The position numbers were made by a program, and so were the translations under genes. From the NCBI RefSeq assembly GCF_028863665.1, contig NZ_JARBFX010000004.1, forward strand, positions 372,001-436,000: DNA of 64,000 nt, read 5' to 3'. The notes below the pieces were generated by a model. That model had not been told where the DNA came from and did no database searches. It was given only the letters and a program-made list of their open reading frames with translations. The DNA is from Aquabacter sediminis. GTDB lineage: Bacteria > Pseudomonadota > Alphaproteobacteria > Rhizobiales > Xanthobacteraceae. Below, piece after piece: positions 61,052 to 64,000 of the stretch (positions are counted from its first letter, which is position 1; each line of letters opens with the position of its first letter).

Positions 61052-61660
61052 ATGGCAGTGACACGGCCCAAGGAGACGGCGGACGAAACCCGCGAGCGCA
61101 TTGCGCGCGTTGCGGAGGAATTGTTCCGTCGCATGGGATTTGCCAAGACGGCGGTGGCGGACATCGCCGCCGAGCTCGGCATGTCGCCGGCCAATGTCTA
61201 TCGCTTCTTCCCCTCCAAGACCGCCATCGTCGAAACCATCTGCAATCGCTGCCTCGGCGAGATCGAGCAGGAGGCGCGGGAGATCGCGCGGTCCGACCTG
61301 CCCCCGGGCCAGCGGCTGGAAGACATGTTCATCGCCATCATGCGCTACCACCGGGAGAATTTCCTGGTGGAGCGGCGGGTGCATGACATGGTCCTGGTGG
61401 CCATGGAGAACAATTGGAGCTCCATCGAGGCCCACAAGGAAAACATCAAGGCCATGATCGCCCAGGTGCTCGCGCAGGGCACGGCGGACGGGGTCTTTCG
61501 CGCCTATGACCGCGCCGATGTCTCCGAGATCATCATGGGCTGCATGGTGCGGTTCTGCCATCCGGTGCTGGTGGTCCAGTGCATCGACGAGGATCTGGAG
61601 TCCCAGCTTCGGGTCACTATGCGCTTCCTCCTCGGCGCCCTCGCGCCCACCCCGGCCTGA
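61052..61660 (+). CDS. TetR/AcrR repressor of the adjacent RND efflux operon
   Basis: Regulator of 202 residues. The helix-turn-helix is AVADIAAELGMSPANVYRFF near residues 34-53. The rest is a helical ligand-binding domain of the AcrR branch (TetR_C). The ATG at 61052 has GGAAGG before it; a longer frame to 60998 runs through the operator palindrome and is rejected. Matching palindromes lie before its own start and before the adaptor gene, so it likely represses both. A terminator separates it from the adaptor gene. Confidence 0.88.
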   Translation: MAVTRPKETADETRERIARVAEELFRRMGFAKTAVADIAAELGMSPANVYRFFPSKTAIVETICNRCLGEIEQEAREIARSDLPPGQRLEDMFIAIMRYHRENFLVERRVHDMVLVAMENNWSSIEAHKENIKAMIAQVLAQGTADGVFRAYDRADVSEIIMGCMVRFCHPVLVVQCIDEDLESQLRVTMRFLLGALAPTPA

Positions 61661-61665
61661 CAACT

Positions 61666-61692
61666 CCGGCGCCCGTCGGCGCCGGGTTTTTT
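61666..61692 (+). terminator. tetR terminator
   Basis: CCGGCGCC-CGTC-GGCGCCGG, followed by six T residues, a few bases past the stop. The following efflux genes therefore need their own promoter. Confidence 0.85.
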
Positions 61693-61703
61693 GTACCTTT
61701 TTT

Positions 61704-61727
61704 CTGACGAAAATGAACTTTCGTCAG
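61704..61727. promoter_or_regulatory. TetR operator 2
   Basis: CTGACGAAA and TTTCGTCAG are perfect 9-base arms around six bases, 45 bases before the adaptor start. Same spacing and core as the site at 61005-61034. Confidence 0.75.
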
Positions 61728-61771
61728 TGATGACACGTAACCCTTCACCCCGTTGAACCGGACTTTGCGCC

Positions 61772-62938
61772 ATGCCCGCTTTCACGTCCTCTGATCCGGT
61801 CCAGCCCGCCTCCGGGCGCGCTTTCTTGCTGCGACTCCTGCCCGTCATCGGGTTCGGCCTGCTGCTCGCTGGCTGCGGCGATCCGGCCCCGGCCGAGGAG
61901 GCCGGTCCGCCCGCCCGCCCGGTCCAGGTGATCACGGTGGCGCTCACGCCTCTCGAAGCCGACAAGAGCTTTGTCGGCGTGGTGCGGGCGCGCCGCGAGA
62001 TCGACCAGTCCTTCCGCGTGGGCGGCAAGGTGGTGCAGCGCTTCGTGGATGTGGGCCAGAGGGTGCAGGCGGGCCAGGTGATCGCCACCCTCGACCCGCA
62101 GGATCTGCGCCTGCAATTGGAAAGCGCCGAGGCGGAATTTGCCGCCGCCACCGCCAATCTCGCCCAGACGGCGGCCGAGGACGGGCGCTATCGCACCCTC
62201 ACCGCGCGGGGCTTTGCCTCCAATGCGGACCTGGACCGCAAGTCGGTGGCCAAGGAAGAGGCCGCCGGCCGGCTGGAGCGCGCTCGCCGCTCCCTCGACC
62301 TTGCCCGCAACCAGCTGGCTTATACCGACCTGAAGGCCGATGCCGACGGCGTGGTCATGACCACGTCCGCCGAGCCCGGCCAGGTGGTCACCGCCGGCCA
62401 GACCGTGGCGCGCATCGCCCGCCTGGACGAGAAGGAGGCCGCCGTTGCCTTGCCGGAGACGGCACTGTCCGCCGCCCGGTCGGATTCCGCCACCGTCACC
62501 TTGTGGGCCGAGCCCGACCGGGTGTTCAAGGCCCGCCTGCGCGAGCTGTCTCCCCAGGCCGATGCCACCAGCCGCACCTATGCCGCCCGTTTCACCATCG
62601 AGAAGGCCGACGATACGGTGGCGCTGGGCATGACCACCTTCGTCAGGCTGCATCCCACCCAGGTTCCCAATGTCGCCCGCCTGCCGCTCTCGGCGGTGTT
62701 CGACAAGGGGGCGGGGCCGCGCGTCTACGTGGTCGACCCTGCCACCCACGCCTTGGAGGCGCGCCCGGTGACGGTGGCCGGCTACACCTCGGATTCGGCC
62801 CTGGTGTCGGAAGGGCTCTCGGGCGGCGAGCAGGTGGTGACCATGGGCGTCCAGACGCTGGATCCCGGCCGGGTGGTGCGCACGGTGCCCGCCAAGGTGG
62901 ACGTGGCGCGCGCCACGCCCGCCGCATCCTCCAAGTGA
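61772..62938 (+). CDS. RND efflux periplasmic adaptor lipoprotein (second system)
   Basis: Membrane-fusion protein of 388 residues. Its lipoprotein signal ends in LLLAGC near residue 34. It has lipoyl motifs (FRVGGKVVQRFVDVGQRVQAG), a helical hairpin (about 100-170) and a beta-barrel region. It is closest in plan to the adaptors of the AcrEF/VexEF-type HAE1 or MdtA-like systems that pair with the permease below. The 17-base gap to the permease gene indicates an operon. It is controlled by the TetR regulator upstream if the operator assignment holds. Confidence 0.92.
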   Translation: MPAFTSSDPVQPASGRAFLLRLLPVIGFGLLLAGCGDPAPAEEAGPPARPVQVITVALTPLEADKSFVGVVRARREIDQSFRVGGKVVQRFVDVGQRVQAGQVIATLDPQDLRLQLESAEAEFAAATANLAQTAAEDGRYRTLTARGFASNADLDRKSVAKEEAAGRLERARRSLDLARNQLAYTDLKADADGVVMTTSAEPGQVVTAGQTVARIARLDEKEAAVALPETALSAARSDSATVTLWAEPDRVFKARLRELSPQADATSRTYAARFTIEKADDTVALGMTTFVRLHPTQVPNVARLPLSAVFDKGAGPRVYVVDPATHALEARPVTVAGYTSDSALVSEGLSGGEQVVTMGVQTLDPGRVVRTVPAKVDVARATPAASSK

Positions 62939-62955
62939 GTGGCGGGGACGGATCT

Positions 62956-64000
62956 ATGTCTGACGATGCATCCCGCGGCGCGCCGGCTGGCGGCTTCAAC
63001 CTCTCCCGCCTCGCCATCACCCATCGCGCCCTGACGCTGTTCGCCATTCTCCTGGTGGCGGCGGCGGGGGTCTATTCCTACTTCAACCTGGGCCGGGCGG
63101 AGGACCCCTCCTTCACCATCAAGGTCATGGTTGTGAGCGCGGTCTGGCCGGGGGCCACCTCCACCCAGATGCAGGAACTGGTGGCCGATCCCATCGAGAA
63201 AAAGCTGCAGAGCCTGGCCCATCTGGAGCGGGTGGAGAGCTATTCCCGCCCTGGCGTCAGCTTCATCCAGGTGATCCTGTCGGATTCCACCCCCGCCTCC
63301 GACGTGAAGCCCCTGTGGTACCAGGTGCGCAAGAAGGTGGACGACATGAAGGACGAATTGCCGTCCGGCACGATCGGTCCCTTCTTCGACGACGAATATG
63401 GCGACGTCTATTCCAATCTCTACATGCTGTCCGGCGACCAGGTCGCGCCTGCCGAGCTGAAGCGGCAGGCGGAGATCATCCGCCAGAAGCTGCGCCGGGT
63501 GGCCGGCGTGCAGAAGGTCGACATCATCGGCGAGCGGCCCGAGCGCATCTATATCGAGTTCAGCCACGCGCGCCTCGCCACCCTCGGCATCACCCCCCAG
63601 CAGGTGTTCGACGCGGTGGCGCGGCAGAATGCGGTGGTCTCGGGCGGCGCCGTGGATACCAAGGCGGACCGCATCAATCTGCGCCTGTCCGGTGCCTTTG
63701 CCGGGCCGGACGCCATCGCCGCCGTGCCGGTGGCGGCGGGAAATGCGGTGTTCCGCCTCGGCGACATCGCCACCATCAGGCGCGGCTATGAGGACCCCGC
63801 CTCCTTCCTCATCCGCCAGAACGGCCGCGATGCCGTGGGCATCGGCGTGACCATGGAGGCCGGTTCCAACATCATCAGCTGGGGCGAGGCCGTGAAGGCG
63901 GCCATGGACAAGGCGGTCGCGGAACTGCCCGTGGGCATCGACGTGACCCAGATCGCCGACCAGCCGCACATCGTCTCGCTTTCGGTGGGCGAGTTCCTGC
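62956..64000 (+). CDS. RND efflux permease, cut by window end
   Basis: Start of an HAE1-type RND permease; about 348 codons are visible before the window ends. The N terminus has a cytosolic ~25 residues and a first helix (RALTLFAILLVAAAGVYSYF). The first periplasmic loop includes AEDPSFTIKVMVVSAVWPGA, VADPIEKKLQSLAHLERVES, DDEYGDVYSNLYMLSGD and LGITPQQVFDAVARQN. The PxxxxxxKVMVVSAVWPGA type belongs to the AcrB-like group related to VexF/acriflavin exporters. The ATG at 62956 follows GGGGACGGA by a short gap. The missing part should hold the proton-relay helices. Confidence 0.93.
   Translation, partial: MSDDASRGAPAGGFNLSRLAITHRALTLFAILLVAAAGVYSYFNLGRAEDPSFTIKVMVVSAVWPGATSTQMQELVADPIEKKLQSLAHLERVESYSRPGVSFIQVILSDSTPASDVKPLWYQVRKKVDDMKDELPSGTIGPFFDDEYGDVYSNLYMLSGDQVAPAELKRQAEIIRQKLRRVAGVQKVDIIGERPERIYIEFSHARLATLGITPQQVFDAVARQNAVVSGGAVDTKADRINLRLSGAFAGPDAIAAVPVAAGNAVFRLGDIATIRRGYEDPASFLIRQNGRDAVGIGVTMEAGSNIISWGEAVKAAMDKAVAELPVGIDVTQIADQPHIVSLSVGEFL

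Noticed and set aside
56899-61194. A minus-strand open frame of about 1400 codons across putA
   Set aside because: It is antisense to a complete, motif-rich putA and has shadow composition.

Overview
The window is GC-rich chromosomal DNA from an alphaproteobacterium. ChpT and the DUF1134/EipA envelope protein point to that class. A complete Mo-nitrogenase cluster, an NAD-dependent FdsGBA formate dehydrogenase and an alphaproteobacterial nitrate-assimilation operon together suggest a free-living or facultatively autotrophic diazotroph of the Xanthobacter/Azorhizobium type (Hyphomicrobiales). The genus is an inference. No rRNA, tRNA, CRISPR array, insertion sequence or prophage was seen.

Layout. 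(1) 0-3.8 kb: two receptor-like membrane proteins overlap and precede a HAMP/PP2C (RsbU/SpoIIE-type) phosphatase. (2) 3.9-9.3 kb: accessory genes, namely an MFS exporter, a GlcD-type FAD dehydrogenase, a TetR/DUF1348 pair with a palindromic operator, an OhrR-type MarR regulator and a DMT exporter. (3) 9.5-11.2 kb: moaA and a divergent DUF971 gene. (4) 11.2-21.9 kb, minus strand: nitrate assimilation, nrtA-nrtB-nrtD, an FAD oxidoreductase, nirA, a CysJ-like reductase and nasA. It is preceded by a sigma54-like promoter and a leader with two A1/G4 hexaloop hairpins and an intrinsic terminator, the architecture of an ANTAR (NasT) antitermination switch. (5) 22.1-29.4 kb, minus strand: fdsG-fdsB-fdsA-fdhD-fdsD with a LysR regulator upstream. 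(6) 29.6-34.1 kb: a small secreted peptide, a membrane-anchored coiled-coil protein, EipA, ChpT and a POT peptide transporter. (7) 34.1-43.7 kb, minus strand: nifHDK-nifEN-nifX-DUF269-DUF683-fdxB-nifQ. Opposite nifH, a 196-residue protein of unknown function has its own sigma54 promoter and NifA-type upstream site. (8) 44.8-53.5 kb, minus strand: a secreted protein, a transglutaminase/DUF2126 protein and an RND efflux pair. (9) 54.0-64.0 kb, plus strand: secA, trifunctional putA, and a TetR regulator followed by a second RND efflux system that runs off the window.

The middle of the window is a nitrogen and one-carbon block. Nitrate uptake and reduction, molybdenum-cofactor synthesis (moaA, needed by NasA and FdsA), formate oxidation to NADH, and Mo-nitrogenase sit within about 35 kb. 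The most notable signals outside known gene functions are the nitrate-operon leader switch, the unknown nif-controlled gene at 44103-44693, the stable hairpins after nifH, nifD and nifK, and paired TetR operators before the last efflux operon.
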